Positions 22,501 to 32,278 of a DNA stretch of 61,752 bases are shown here, piece by piece (the stretch's first letter is position 1; the number at the start of each line of letters is the position of its first letter). The notes beneath the pieces were generated by a model. The model was not told where the DNA came from, ran no database searches, and saw nothing but the letters and a program-made list of their open reading frames with translations. The stretch covers positions 16,867 through 78,618 of the forward strand of contig NMRA01000984.1 of assembly GCA_002633005.1 (NCBI GenBank), written 5' to 3'. The DNA comes from Phoronis australis. Its lineage: Eukaryota > Phoronida > Phoronidae. The position numbers and the translations under genes were made by a program.

Positions 22501-24723
22501 TTAACTGGGTTCGAAACTTGGATGTGATTTTTCAGTACATTGGCACCGAACAACGGTACTGTATACTCGAAGACCATGCAGTCTCGTGTTTTATAGTGCC
22601 ATAATGGCTGAGGAGGTGGATAAACAGACGGCCAATCTTATGTTGAGTTCCAGGTGGCGTGACCCCTAATCATTGACAATGTACAGGGAAGTGAGCAGTA
22701 GTACTTAATATAAAGGCCACTCTTAATCACTCGCCTACAGGTAATTACTCTTTAGTAACCTGGTTAGGACGTCTGGAATTGAAGAAAGAGGTATGGGGTT
22801 CGAAACTCTGACTGAGTGATTTTTTACTACAGTTGAGTAATGAGGATTTTAAGTCCACCCACACTCACGCACCACACTCACAGCACGGTCAGCAGTACTG
22901 TCTAATTACTAGCCTTGGTACAAAGCTGTATACTAAATATACAGCTTTGTGCCGAGGTGGGTAAAAAAGTGATAAGATAAAATCTGAGACAAAATTAGTG
23001 TCATTAAAAACTGCAGTCTTCCTTGAGTAAACTAAATTATTTAACGGTGTTGGAAAAAATGGCGTTCTGCTGCTAAAGTTGTGGAGTGATCTATTACGTA
23101 ACCTATGGGCCAATTTCTTTTTTCGCCAATTCTTCAAACAACTGTTCTTCTTCCGTACGGTAGCATAGATATCGCAACAAATTATTGGAACTGGTTTCAT
23201 TTAGTTACAAGTTTATAGAATTTTGATACTGAAAAACTGAATTTCAGAAGAAATTTTGCTGCCGCCAAGCTATCATCATCTCCCAAGAGATGTCGCAAAT
23301 ATTTAGGAAATGGCGCATATGCGTGTCATAAGCGTACTGTTTTCAAAATGACAACATAACTTTTCTTTGTTAGAAAAGGTGGAGGATTATGCAAGAAAAT
23401 AGCGTTTATTGGATTGTTTTCCACTTAAATGGCAGTAAAGGGCAAGGTGAGTGTCGTTTGATTCCAAGATTTTGCAAGAACCCAGTCTCTATAGCTCTAC
23501 AAGTTGATACAGGTTTCACTGCAAGTTGACGAGCAGAACTACCCTGGCTGTGTGCAATTTCGAGGTCTATGGAAGAAAAACGCACAGTGGTACCAAACTG
23601 TATTTTGACAATAGTCTTCATACAGCTAGCTAGCTGGCTGGTTATCTAATCCTAGGCCTAGGCCCTAGGCTAGGGCTAGGTCAACCAGACAGGTAGGCAA
23701 TGACCATCGCCTCTGTTGGCCCGAAGCAGAGGCGATGTAGAGGCTATAGGCGCTCTGTACGCCGGAAGCTTTTCGGCGAATTATGCCTCGCACCGACTAA
23801 ACCATCAAAGTCACGCTGTTACAAATACCTTTTGCGCATAGAGGAACACCTTAGGAGGTTGTCGATGTGTTTAATTCCTTCCAACTCGAACAAATACTCC
23901 CGTTATGAAACTTTTTCTTCGAGCAGTCCCTATTTCAGTTCCCAAAATCGTGAACTCAACTTTTTTATACTGCGCACGCTCCAATTCATGACCTCAATCT
24001 TTAAATAGGCCAAAGGTGAGCCATTGCGGTCTTGGCAGTCAAATGTTCGTTTCCAAAATGCCACCACTTATACTTGTCTTTAATTGGCGTTACTTGAAAC
24101 TGATTGTATTTCAATGAATCATTGTTTGTATTTGATAAAAACAAATGCTGTTGATATGACATTTAATAGTCTTTTTGCACATATTTGACATTTTAATGTT
24201 TAACAACACGGCAAATGCACGGCTGGTTCCCGGCAGCACGTACGCGAAGGGCGGGAACTTCAGCTTTCAAAGTTCGCCGGTAGGTCCGCAACTTCTGACC
24301 TTCGGCCTGGTTAAAAAAATGAAAAAGTTGAGTTCACGATTTTGGGAACTGAAATAGGGACTGCTCGAAGAAAAAGTTTCATAACGGGAGTATTTGTTCG
24401 AGTTGGAAGGAATTAAACACATCGACAACCTCCTAAGGTGTTCCTCTATGCGCAAAAGGTATTTGTAACAACGTGACTTTGATGGTTTAGTCGGTGCGAG
24501 GCATAATTCGCCGAAAAGCTTCCGGCGTACAGAGCGCCTATAGCCTCTACATCACCTCTGCTTCGGGCCAACAGAGGCGATGGTCATTGCCTACCGCCCT
24601 ACCAGACAGGCAGACTGGTTCCTAATCACATGCACAGTAAAGCAATAATTCATTGAATTAAGACAAGCATACTTGATAGTGGTCCATCTGCTCCTCTGTA
24701 AAATGCGCAAGCTGGTTTCCCAT
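13562..24723 (-). CDS. CIB2: CIB2/CIB3-type calcium and integrin-binding protein, six exons
   Basis: Exons in transcript order: 24723–24673, 19502–19350, 16221–16074, 15091–14985, 14319–14231 and 13583–13562. They join in phase to 189 residues (human CIB2 has 187). The product begins [17 protein letters not shown], whose glycine 2 fits N-myristoylation. Next come the CIB block [14 protein letters not shown] and [20 protein letters not shown] with a degenerate EF hand. EF3 has the loop [12 protein letters not shown] (Asp at position 12, as in the family), and EF4 has the canonical loop [12 protein letters not shown]. The C-terminus RAPDFVNTFHIRI is the CIB2/CIB3 signature and is supplied by a 22-bp last exon. 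CIB proteins bind Ca2+/Mg2+ and partners such as integrin α tails; CIB2 and CIB3 also serve TMC channel complexes in hair cells. Intron 3 has a GC donor. I cannot separate CIB2 from CIB3; an invertebrate pro-orthologue of both is likely. Confidence 0.92.
16222..19349. other. CIB intron 2
   Basis: 3.1 kb, AT-rich, with no coding exon seen. It contains a reverse copy of the dispersed AT-rich repeat at 17890–18010. Introns 3 (15092–16073), 4 (14320–14984) and 5 (13584–14230) also show no recognisable feature. Confidence 0.6.
17890..18010 (-). repeat. Dispersed AT-rich repeat, reverse copy
   Basis: Reverse complement of the family at 1440–1650 and 9765–9990, with blocks TTCTATTTTGTCAAA and ACAACTTTTGGTAATTGTTC in the same relative order. 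Confidence 0.55.
19637..20098. mobile_element. Fold-back element with arms of about 205 bp
   Basis: The left arm 19643–19845 and right arm 19888–20092 are imperfect reverse complements around a spacer of about 40 bp, ending in GGTACCTAAACTAC / GTAGTTTAGGTACC. The arms are built from repeated variants of GTCCGTG, CCGTGTTT and GAGTCC. The element lies in CIB intron 1, 135 bp from exon 2, so the pre-mRNA would carry a long hairpin. No protein-coding capacity is seen. Confidence 0.85.
21100..21740 (+). repeat. Intron-1 duplication, diverged copy A
   Basis: Shares ordered blocks with 22910–23640: AAATATACAGCTTTG, TATTGGAATTGGTTTCATTT versus TATTGGAACTGGTTTCATTT, TATCATC…GATGTC, GGCAAGGTGAGTGT/GCCAAGGTGAGTGT, GAGCAGAACTA, CTGTATTTTGACAA and AGCTAGCTGGCTG. 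Each copy is followed by a copy of the fold-back arm (21880–22075 and 23693 onward). A unit of about 1.8 kb was therefore duplicated and has diverged strongly. Confidence 0.7.
21880..22075 (+). repeat. Diverged single copy of the fold-back arm
   Basis: Matches the right arm of 23693–24595 in order: GACATTGATGGCCT versus CACATCGACAACCT, AAGGTGTT, GCGCAAAAG/GTGCAAAAG, GACTTTGA, AATTCGC and GAAAAGCTT. Unlike the intact element it is not paired with an inverted partner. Confidence 0.65.
22465..22525 (+). repeat. tRNA-like SINE head
   Basis: GGGTTCGAAAC at 22507–22517 is a good B box, and a weak A-box-like stretch lies about 40 bases before it. It does not fold into a convincing tRNA cloverleaf by eye. 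Confidence 0.45.
22755..22815 (+). repeat. tRNA-like SINE head
   Basis: TGGTTAGGACGTCTGG resembles an A box and GGGGTTCGAAACTC at 22796–22809 is a B box. Spacing fits a tRNA head. The segment after it matches nothing else I noticed in the window. Confidence 0.5.
22910..23640 (+). repeat. Intron-1 duplication, diverged copy B
   Basis: Partner of 21100–21740 (see that entry). It carries an additional segment of about 200 bp not seen in copy A, and runs directly into the fold-back element at 23693. Confidence 0.7.
23693..24595. mobile_element. Fold-back element with arms of about 275 bp, flanked by a 10-bp direct repeat
   Basis: The left arm 23693–23968 and right arm 24322–24595 are nearly identical reverse complements around a centre of about 350 bp. 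ACCAGACAGG occurs at 23684–23693 and again at 24601–24610, which looks like a target-site duplication of 9–10 bp. Long terminal inverted repeats with 9–10 bp duplications are typical of Mutator-like elements. A few extra bases (CGCCCT) between the right arm and the direct repeat weaken that reading. No transposase is present. It lies in CIB intron 1, 78 bp downstream of exon 1 in the transcript. Confidence 0.85.
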
Positions 24724-27140
24724 GTTCTTTTAGGCACTTCTAGTGACTTGTAAACTAACAATTTTAAAAAACGTTAAAAAGGACATGAACATGAACTCCA
24801 ACCCGTATTTACGGAAGTGAAAAGTAACGACAGGTGTCGCCCTTGTTGAACATGCGCAAAAGGTTCCCTTACGACCCACGTTTCGGATTTCTAAAAGTGT
24901 ACTTTACTGGAGTTCGAGAACCGTACAAGTGCACATTGCAGGTAATCACTGGAAATCAAGAATGCCTGCTTTTAAGTTATGAGTATCGCCATCCATTTTC
25001 TTTTCAATGTTTCTAATTTTTATTTTGTTGTGTAAGAGACCAGTGACAGACGCGCTAGTGTACATGTCGCTTAGTTTGTTTATGACTATGACTCATGACT
25101 GAGTATGAGTTATGGCAGTTTATCTTTATCATGTTACTAATGCTGCACTGGCATCCTCAGCTTCTAATCGTCCCCAATACACTATAATACTACAAGGTAT
25201 GACACTCCGGACAAGAAATTCCACGGGTGCTTTGCACTTCAGCTGTCCATAGGAAACACAATCCCCAATAAATTTACACAAAACAGACTTTCAACAAACC
25301 ATGAGGAATTGTTCTTTCTCCCAATTGCCAATACCATTTACAGTGTTCTGTTCCGACGACTTCGTAAGAAATTCGCAGTCAAAGAACAAAAATATTCGAA
25401 AAAAATCCAAACACACAACTGTGACGGCTCGAGGTCAAGGACGGTACGGAAATTGCCGGCTTGTCGCGTAAAGTCACAATGTCGATAACGACGTCCATCT
25501 GTAATTCATCGTTAATTTCCATACATTCCTTGACCTCGAATACAGGCTTTAGAGAACATCGACCTCGGGAAACATTGGAACAGGAAAATATCAGTTCTGG
25601 TTTATATCGGTCCCGGGGCATCGGGTCTTTTATCTGAGTTCATTTTCAAATAAACCAGAGCCAAGCCGGTATACTCTTTCATTTAGGACTGTCGCTGTTC
25701 TCTTTTGATGTGCAGCTTTGAAGTGGTGCGCACACGTGAGTTCACGCACTTGAATCACTGGAGTAGGCCTACACTACAAATGCGACCTGCAGCTCGATAG
25801 TTATGTCGAGCCCTGATGTGTACAGGCGTCCCGAAAGTTGCTGGGGCCGGCAGTATGAACCTTCTGTTCGGAAAATCTATTGAGTCCCCCCCCCCCTTCT
25901 CCACTACCGGTCCTAGTTATATTTCCTCACGACTTGCACTGTTGCTGTTTCATTTTGCTTGCGGCAGGGCCCCCCCTAAATCCGCCTATGCTCACCACCT
26001 GTTAAAAACACAGCTACCCAAACTTGAATAAAACCCAATCTAGGTTCTCATCCCTGATTGCGTGATTGCATGCTGAAAGACTGCCAGCAGCCTCCCGCTA
26101 GCATGCAAGTCAAATGATGGTGAGGATTGCAACAGGTCACCGGGATTGGGAATTTTGGCAGTTTTCGATAACTCGTCCTCTTGCCTTGGCCTATATCATT
26201 CAAACTAATCTTATTTATTTCGTTGATTCAAACAATGTATTAAATTACTGCTAAGTTGAGAGTTGAATGTGGAATGTGAGAATTAGATTGAGGTGTATTT
26301 ATCATTCTTTTTTCAAGTAAAATTGGATCATTTTGTCTCCAAATTTTTTTTGTAGAAATTTTTCAAAAGATTGGCTTTGTCAGCATAAGTAAGCTATAAG
26401 CTGAGTTTCGCCGAGATGTAATTGTTTACGTCATGACGACATTGACCTTGGCGCATAATTTTGGTATTGGATTCTTCGCATCGTTATCATTCTAAAAATG
26501 TATGAAAATGTTTCCTACGCCGTTCCCAAAAGCATTTTATTGTCAAACTTCTGGTGATACAACCATGTTGTATGGAATGAGTCATCTGGCTGTCAAAAAT
26601 TTAACTTATCTACCGACACTCATATTCTGCAGAGCATCAATCTTCATAAGCCTGTAAAAACTGACCGAGACCTGTTGACCACGAGCTACGGTCCCAGGGT
26701 CCGAATTCCTATGGTGGCTCTGGTCCACATCCGCCATCAAGAATCCATGTTTTGAGGTCCGAATTTGTGAAAAGGGCATCACTTCCAAGAATTTCATGGA
26801 AAAGGGGTCAAATGATCGCATTTCTAAAAAATTATGGAAAAGGGTTAAAATCTGCATTGGCAGCTATTTTTGATGATTTTATTACACACATTGTTGATAC
26901 AAAGTGCAGTTTCAGATAACTCAATGAATGCCAAAATTACTCGTGCTCCATTCTTCAACATTAAGATTTGAGAAAGTTCAATTTTGGCTTGAGTTTCAGT
27001 TTTTTAATTTTTAGATACTGTCCCAAGTGGATAATTTTCTCCCGTAATTGCAGCCGGCTAATAATTAAGGCAAAATGCAATCTTAACTTCACTAGTTAGT
27101 TCTGCCTAATCACCATCTTTTGTTTGACAGATAAACAGGT
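24724..27140. promoter_or_regulatory. Divergent CIB–TRMT1 intergenic region
   Basis: The 2.4 kb between the CIB start codon (24723, minus) and the TRMT1 start codon (27141, plus) should hold both promoters. CpG-containing sequence lies at 24820–24920 and 25360–25640. A minus-strand ORF at 25621–25379 resembles no family I know. TTTGACAG at 27123–27130 is a probable acceptor, so TRMT1 has at least one 5' non-coding exon here or a coding one joined at CAG|GT (27136–27140). A half copy of the GGCGGA-ended element lies at 25855–25990. Confidence 0.45.
25855..25990. mobile_element. Partial GGCGGA-ended element
   Basis: The right end GCGGCAGGGCCCCCCCTAAA followed by TCCGCCTATG matches the right end of the element at 10344–11306. 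The left part has a C run at 25887–25896. Only the end is recognisable. Confidence 0.45.
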
Positions 27141-30100
27141 ATGACCACCATTAGCGCAGACTTAGATGAGCAAGGTGAGACCACGGTGATCAAGGAAGGT
27201 TGTGCTGAAGTCTACTACCCCAAGCATGTGTTTTATAATCCTGTACAAGAGTTCAATAGAGACCTTACTATTGCTGTCATCAAACAGTTTTCAAAACTGT
27301 TTGAGTCGGAGCAAGAAGCCTTGAAGTTGAAGAAGCAAGCAGCAAAGCGTAATGTCTCGGAGGTTGGCGGCGCTAGCGAAGCTTGTCACACTGAAGATGG
27401 TGGAGAGGGTAAGACACGTGATGGATTGATGATTCTGGAAGGATTGGCTGCTTCTGGTTTACGGTCTGTGCGATTCGGTTTGGAAATCCCTGATGTTTGC
27501 CGAATTACGGCAAATGATTTTGATAAAAGCGCGTATGAACTTATCCAAAGGAATGTCGCCAAGAACAATTTGAGTCACATAGTGCAGCCCAATTATGGTG
27601 ATGCAGCTATGGTCATGCATCAAAATAAAAAAGCATATCATGTGATCGACCTTGACCCTTACGGTAGTCCTGCGCCATTTCTCGATGCTGCCGTTCAGTC
27701 AGTCAAAGATGGCGGTCTATTGTGCATTACTTGCACGGACACAGCTGTTTTATGTGGCAGGGCCAGCGAAACGTGCATGGCAAAATACGGTGCTGTGTCG
27801 ATGAGTGCGAAATTTTGTCACGAGATGGCGCTGCGTATCACGTTGCACTGTATACAGTCACACGCCAGTCGATACTCTCGCTACATCGTTCCGTTGATTT
27901 CCATAAGTGCTGATTTTTATGTTCGTGTGTTTGTCCGTGTGTTCACCGGTCAGTCTAAAGTCAAGGACGTGGTCAGTAAGCTAGCCATGGTCTACCACTG
28001 TACCAGTTGTGGTAGCTATCACTTGCAGGCCCTTGGCACAAGGACACCAACCAAGGGAAATAACTTCAAATACGGCAATGCTCAAGGGCCGAGTGTACCA
28101 ACAAAATGTGGCGAGTGTAACGGCACGTTCCACTTGGGGGGACCAATTTGGAAGGACCGTCTACATGACATGGAGTTTGTCCAGAGTGTTGTGGACGCTG
28201 TTAATGAGAACAAGGAAAAGTTCCAGACATCGAATCGTATCATTGGAGTGTTGAATGTTATTATGGAGGAGTTGGAAGATGTGCCGCTGTATTACGTTAC
28301 AGACCAGCTTTGTGGAACATTGCACTGTACCTCGCCGAACATGTTGCAGATAAGGTCAGGTGATCGTAGTGTTGGCTAATGTCACGTGGATTGGTCAATG
28401 TTCACTAGGTGGTGTTAGCAGTGAATCGTTCTTCTTAATGTTTTTCCGATTACTCAGAGTTCTTGGTCAGCATTGGGGTGTTTGTAGGCTAAGGGTTCCT
28501 CATGACCATCTTAATAGGTTGTTTCACTACTGCCACCTGGGGAATTTTGAGCTCTTCATTTGAATAATGATCTGTTAGACAAATGTTGTGTATTCGAATC
28601 AAGCGGTTAATTTGAACTAAACATTCTGCCTCCTCTAGCATAATTCTTAACTTTCCAGAGTGTGTTATGTGATGTTTAATCAATGGTTTCTTCATCTGGA
28701 ATTATTTTGTGACTAAATCAATGTGTCACAGCCAGCAAATTATGTTTGAGACTGAACCTTCATCTAGCGAGTGTTCAAGGCATGCAAATGCGCATCCTGA
28801 CTCAAATTTAGACACCTTAGGATGCCCTTTTCTGCATTTGGACGCCCAAGTAAAGTAAGCAAAGGACAGCGTGGATGTCTCTTAACTCGTTGGTAGCTCG
28901 CTCTGGGAGCTAATTGGCTTATCCAGAATGAAAAAGTTGGTTTGGAAATGATGTAAGAAACAAAGAATTTTATTGCGGAGCCTTGTCTCCTTCATATCAT
29001 ACCACACTAGTTCAGGGTTTCAAACTCGAGCGTACACAATGCTTTGCTGAACTGTTGGATTTTGCTCAAAACCTTAAGCTTGTTGCAGGATTTGGTGCTT
29101 GGCGTAACCTCAACTCACCAAATAGGACCTGGCAAAATTCCAAGGTCACCAAGCTGTAAAAAAGCTCAGCAGAACAAGGAAACCAATATTTTGGATTCGA
29201 AAGTCGTCGACCCTACTAACTGTGCATAGCAACCATTGAAACTAAATGTTGTATCAGTGTCATTTAGTGATGTCAGAGATGACAACTCGGCACAACACTA
29301 AAAAAGCGATATTTGAGTTGAAGAACCGGTGAACTGAGCAATGCTTGGAAGTTTCCTCTTGTAAGAGGATTTCCTGTTTTTTGGTTTCGATTTCCTCATA
29401 TTTTGTTTCCAGTTTCCTCTCATCCGGTCACTTTTTTACAGTCTAATTTTTTTGTGGAACAACACATCAACTGGAAAAATTTCCTCTGTTTTTCCAAGCC
29501 CTGTCTGAACAAATGTTCGCTGCCATTCCCAAGATTGCTATGGTTACCTTTTAGGCAAATGTGGTCAGTAATAGCTAATTTCCCGTTGAGGGCCAAATAT
29601 CCCACACAGGCTCACAATCAAGACACGTCTGTGCACGAGCCTTGAGTGGGCCCTTCCGGTTTTCACCGAACTATTCAGACTCCTGTCTGTTTACTTCCGG
29701 CAGCATTTGACTGCTTAGGATTTTTACCAGTTAGCCAAACAAAATCTATGGTCTCCCTGTAATGACGATCTCTCGTGTCTCCTCCATTTAGGTCTGCCAT
29801 TCTACACGCTGGATACCAAGTATCCTTGTCACATTGCATCAAGAACTCCATCAAGACTACAGCACCACCTAGTGTTGTCTGGGTAATATATACAACTGAT
29901 AAGAATGTTTACAATGCTCTGTTGTGTTTCTGGAGATTACCTAATGCCTGAGATAATATTAACATGGGTGGCGCAGCACAGAAAAAAGTGGGGGGCTAAA
30001 GCCCCTTCATCCCCCTGTGGTGCACCACCTATAGACTATGTGCGGCGTAGCACTGAAAAAAGTGTGGGGCTATAGCCCCCCAGCCCCCTATGGTGCGCCG

Positions 30101-32278
30101 CCCATGATTAAAGGTACAATAGACTGCATAGTATCCTGCTATGTTATTCATTCTGTTTTCACTAGTATGCAGTCTCTATGTAATGTGCTATTAGGTGTTA
30201 TTAGTAGGACATTAAAGGGCAAGAAAGGTGATTTTTGAACAGTGTGGAATCGAGCCTGGAACACTGTTGTGGAAGTTAAACATTCTGCTGGCATAGTTAA
30301 ATCCCACTCTGTTAGTTTGTGCCATCACCTGACTCAATATCAGCGAATGTCTGCCAGGCAATGGCAAGGATTGATGTTTTGTAATGAAATCACAGAAATA
30401 AAAGATTTTGTTGTATCACAGCTCTGGTCGAAGCTAATACTGTCAAGAAGTCTGTGCCTTTCACGAATTTCTTGAAAATATGTTATACATTATTTCGTAA
30501 AACTGATACATTTCTTTAATGGTGAATTAATTTGGAGTGGTTTATCTCTACGCTGCAAGTGAAAAGTGCACAATGCCAGATGCAGCATCTTAACTATTCA
30601 GGAGTTACCGGTCCAAAATTTATCTGTGACAATATTCAGTCTGTTCCGCAACAAGCTCACTAATCTTAGTATGATTAGAATTTGGCGTGTGTGATGTGCA
30701 TACTTTCGATATCTTGGTGGGCACTGAAGATATGTGATGATTTACTGTTTGTTTGGGATATTGTGCAGTGGTGTTATATGATATGACGTAAACTAGTGAT
30801 ATGTGGTGATATAGTGTGAACTTCGAATATCATGCAGTGTTATGATGTGTTCTTAGTTATCATATTGTGAACTATTGATATCATGTGGTGGTATAGTGTG
30901 TACTTGAGATATCATGTGGTGTTATGCTGTGTTTCAGGATATCATGCGGTGTTGGGTCAAGAAAAACCCTATCAGTGATAAACACAAGAAGGATGGTACT
31001 CCGGTCAAGGCGATACTGGATAAACCAGCACAGATCGAGGCGTGCTTTGACATTCGACAGGATGCCAATCCCAAATCAAGACAACAAGGCTTGCTGAGGT
31101 AGGTTTAAGGCTTGCTGAGGTAGGTTTCATGGATATTTTTGAGCATTGTACAATGACTGTTTAACAGGTGCCGAAATGGGTGAATTATTTACCAACTACC
31201 TTTCATCATTTTACAGAGCAATTTTACCGAGGTTCAAGCTTGGGCTTGAGATTTTTGAAAAAGTGATTGACCCAGCAAGTATATCCAGGCCTAAGCAAAT
31301 TTAGTTAGTAAGTGCTAATGTTGGGCCTTCTGGATATTGCAACGAGCAAAATAGTGTCAGTGTTGAACTTATAAAATACAACTTAATTTATTGCCAACAG
31401 GTGGCAGCCCAACCCAGAGCCAGAGTGGGGGCCCAAGAGCAAGGCATCGCGCTCATTAGCGAAAGAATCACAGCAGGATAAGAGGCTGAGGCTTCAAAAT
31501 AAGAGGAAGAATGAACAACCTAGTGCCGTAAGTTGGGTAAAGGATTGACACAAATTAGGGAATTAGAGCCCTCTATTCTTGATTTTGGGATGGAATATCA
31601 GAGGCCCCATTCTACAGAGACAAATATTTAAAAATTACGCAAAATTCTCCTCACGAGACCTGAAAATTCCCATCCAATGATTTCAGAATTTTCCTCAAGG
31701 TTAGAATCTTTTCTGCGGAACGTTAATGGTTACTTGAGACTGCGTGTGGCGTGTAGCGACCAGGGTATAGAATTGNTTCTCAGAAGGCACAGACAACTTT
31801 CCCCTGAGGTGATAGAGGGGCTTGCAAGTTTCCTAGTTGGGTCAAGTTATCATTTTTCTGTGACCAATTTTCAAACATTTGAACATTCGAAATACAAGTC
31901 CTTCGACCTGAACCCACCTTAATATAGTGTAACGGGGTAGCTATCTTTCTGCGATGAATGTCGTGTGACTGGGCACGTTTTTGAGCTGTTGCTTATGGAA
32001 CAAAACTGTCGAAATGGACCTGCGTATTACAAGAATGTGTTTTAACGTAGGCTTTGTTTGCTGTGACAGTAACTTCTTTGGCCCATTGTACAATCTGTTA
32101 ATTTGTTTACATCTATTTCTAGGCTGACAAAAGGCAGTTCGAATGCAAGAAGTTCAAACAAGGCCAGTGTGACCGTGGGGATGAGTGTTGCTATATGCAT
32201 ACAATTGATGGAGAGCAGACAAATGATGGAGAGCAGACAAATGATGGAGAGCAGATGAAGAAATGTAGTGAGAACTGA
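27141..32278 (+). CDS. TRMT1: tRNA (guanine26-N2)-dimethyltransferase TRMT1, five coding exons
   Basis: Exons 27141–28354, 29792–29882, 30938–31098, 31401–31527 and 32123–32278 (TGA) join in phase to 582 residues (human about 659). The enzyme uses S-adenosylmethionine to make m2,2G at position 26 of tRNAs. The protein shows [14 protein letters not shown] near the start, the SAM-binding motif [14 protein letters not shown], the catalytic motif [41 protein letters not shown], two CxxC zinc pairs (CTSC, CGEC) and [15 protein letters not shown]. It ends with a basic stretch ([10 protein letters not shown]) and a C-x7-C-x5-C-x3-H zinc finger. An in-frame TAA at 27132–27134 supports the ATG at 27141 if the acceptor is at 27130. 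Joining at 27138 instead could add an N-terminal mitochondrial leader. A plausible AATAAA lies at 33136–33141. Confidence 0.96.
28355..29791. other. TRMT1 intron 1
   Basis: GT at 28355, AG at 29790–29791. No coding exon or clear repeat seen in its 1.4 kb. Confidence 0.6.
29964..30106. mobile_element. Short MITE-like element with internal doubling
   Basis: The ends CATGGGTGGCGCAGCAC and GGTGCGCCGCCCATG are inverted repeats. The inside is two related units of about 70 bp, each with GAAAAAAGTG, a G run, AAAGCCCC/ATAGCCCC and a C run. It lies in TRMT1 intron 2. Confidence 0.7.
30690..30937 (+). repeat. Degenerate tandem repeat leading into TRMT1 exon 3
   Basis: Five or more irregular units contain GATATCATGTGGTG, TATAGTGTG or close variants. 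The first bases of exon 3 (GATATCATGCGGTGTTGGG at 30938) match the same unit, and AG|GATATC continues the array. The array therefore seems to derive from the exon edge. Confidence 0.75.
31086..31127 (+). repeat. 21-bp exact tandem duplication across a TRMT1 splice donor
   Basis: The unit at 31086–31106 (AAGGCTTGCTGAG|GTAGGT plus TT) is repeated exactly at 31107–31127, so two identical donors GAG|GTAGGT lie 21 bp apart. Use of the second would bring the codon TAG in frame after LLR and end the protein early. Confidence 0.95.
31776..31776. other. Ambiguous base (N)
   Basis: A single N in TRMT1 intron 4 (31528–32122). I saw no duplicated flank here, unlike the N at 52346. Confidence 0.8.
32123..32278 (+). 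CDS. TRMT1: TRMT1 last exon: CCCH zinc finger plus TNDGEQ repeats
   Basis: After the zinc finger [19 protein letters not shown] the exon carries an 18-bp repeat three times (32196–32249), giving [18 protein letters not shown], then MKKCSEN and stop. The finger is shared with vertebrate TRMT1; the acidic hexapeptide repeats I believe to be lineage-specific. Confidence 0.9.
   Translation, partial: ADKRQFECKKFKQGQCDRGDECCYMHTIDGEQTNDGEQTNDGEQMKKCSEN

Noticed and set aside
23700-24008. 102-codon ORF and its mirror at 24267–24455
   Set aside because: Both are the same fold-back arm read in opposite directions; no domain is recognisable.
25379-25621. Minus-strand ORF of 80 codons (MPRDRYKPELIF…) in the CIB–TRMT1 space
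   Set aside because: Composition is somewhat coding-like, but there is no family match I recognise, no matching splice sites were found, and its region may be promoter-associated CpG-rich DNA.
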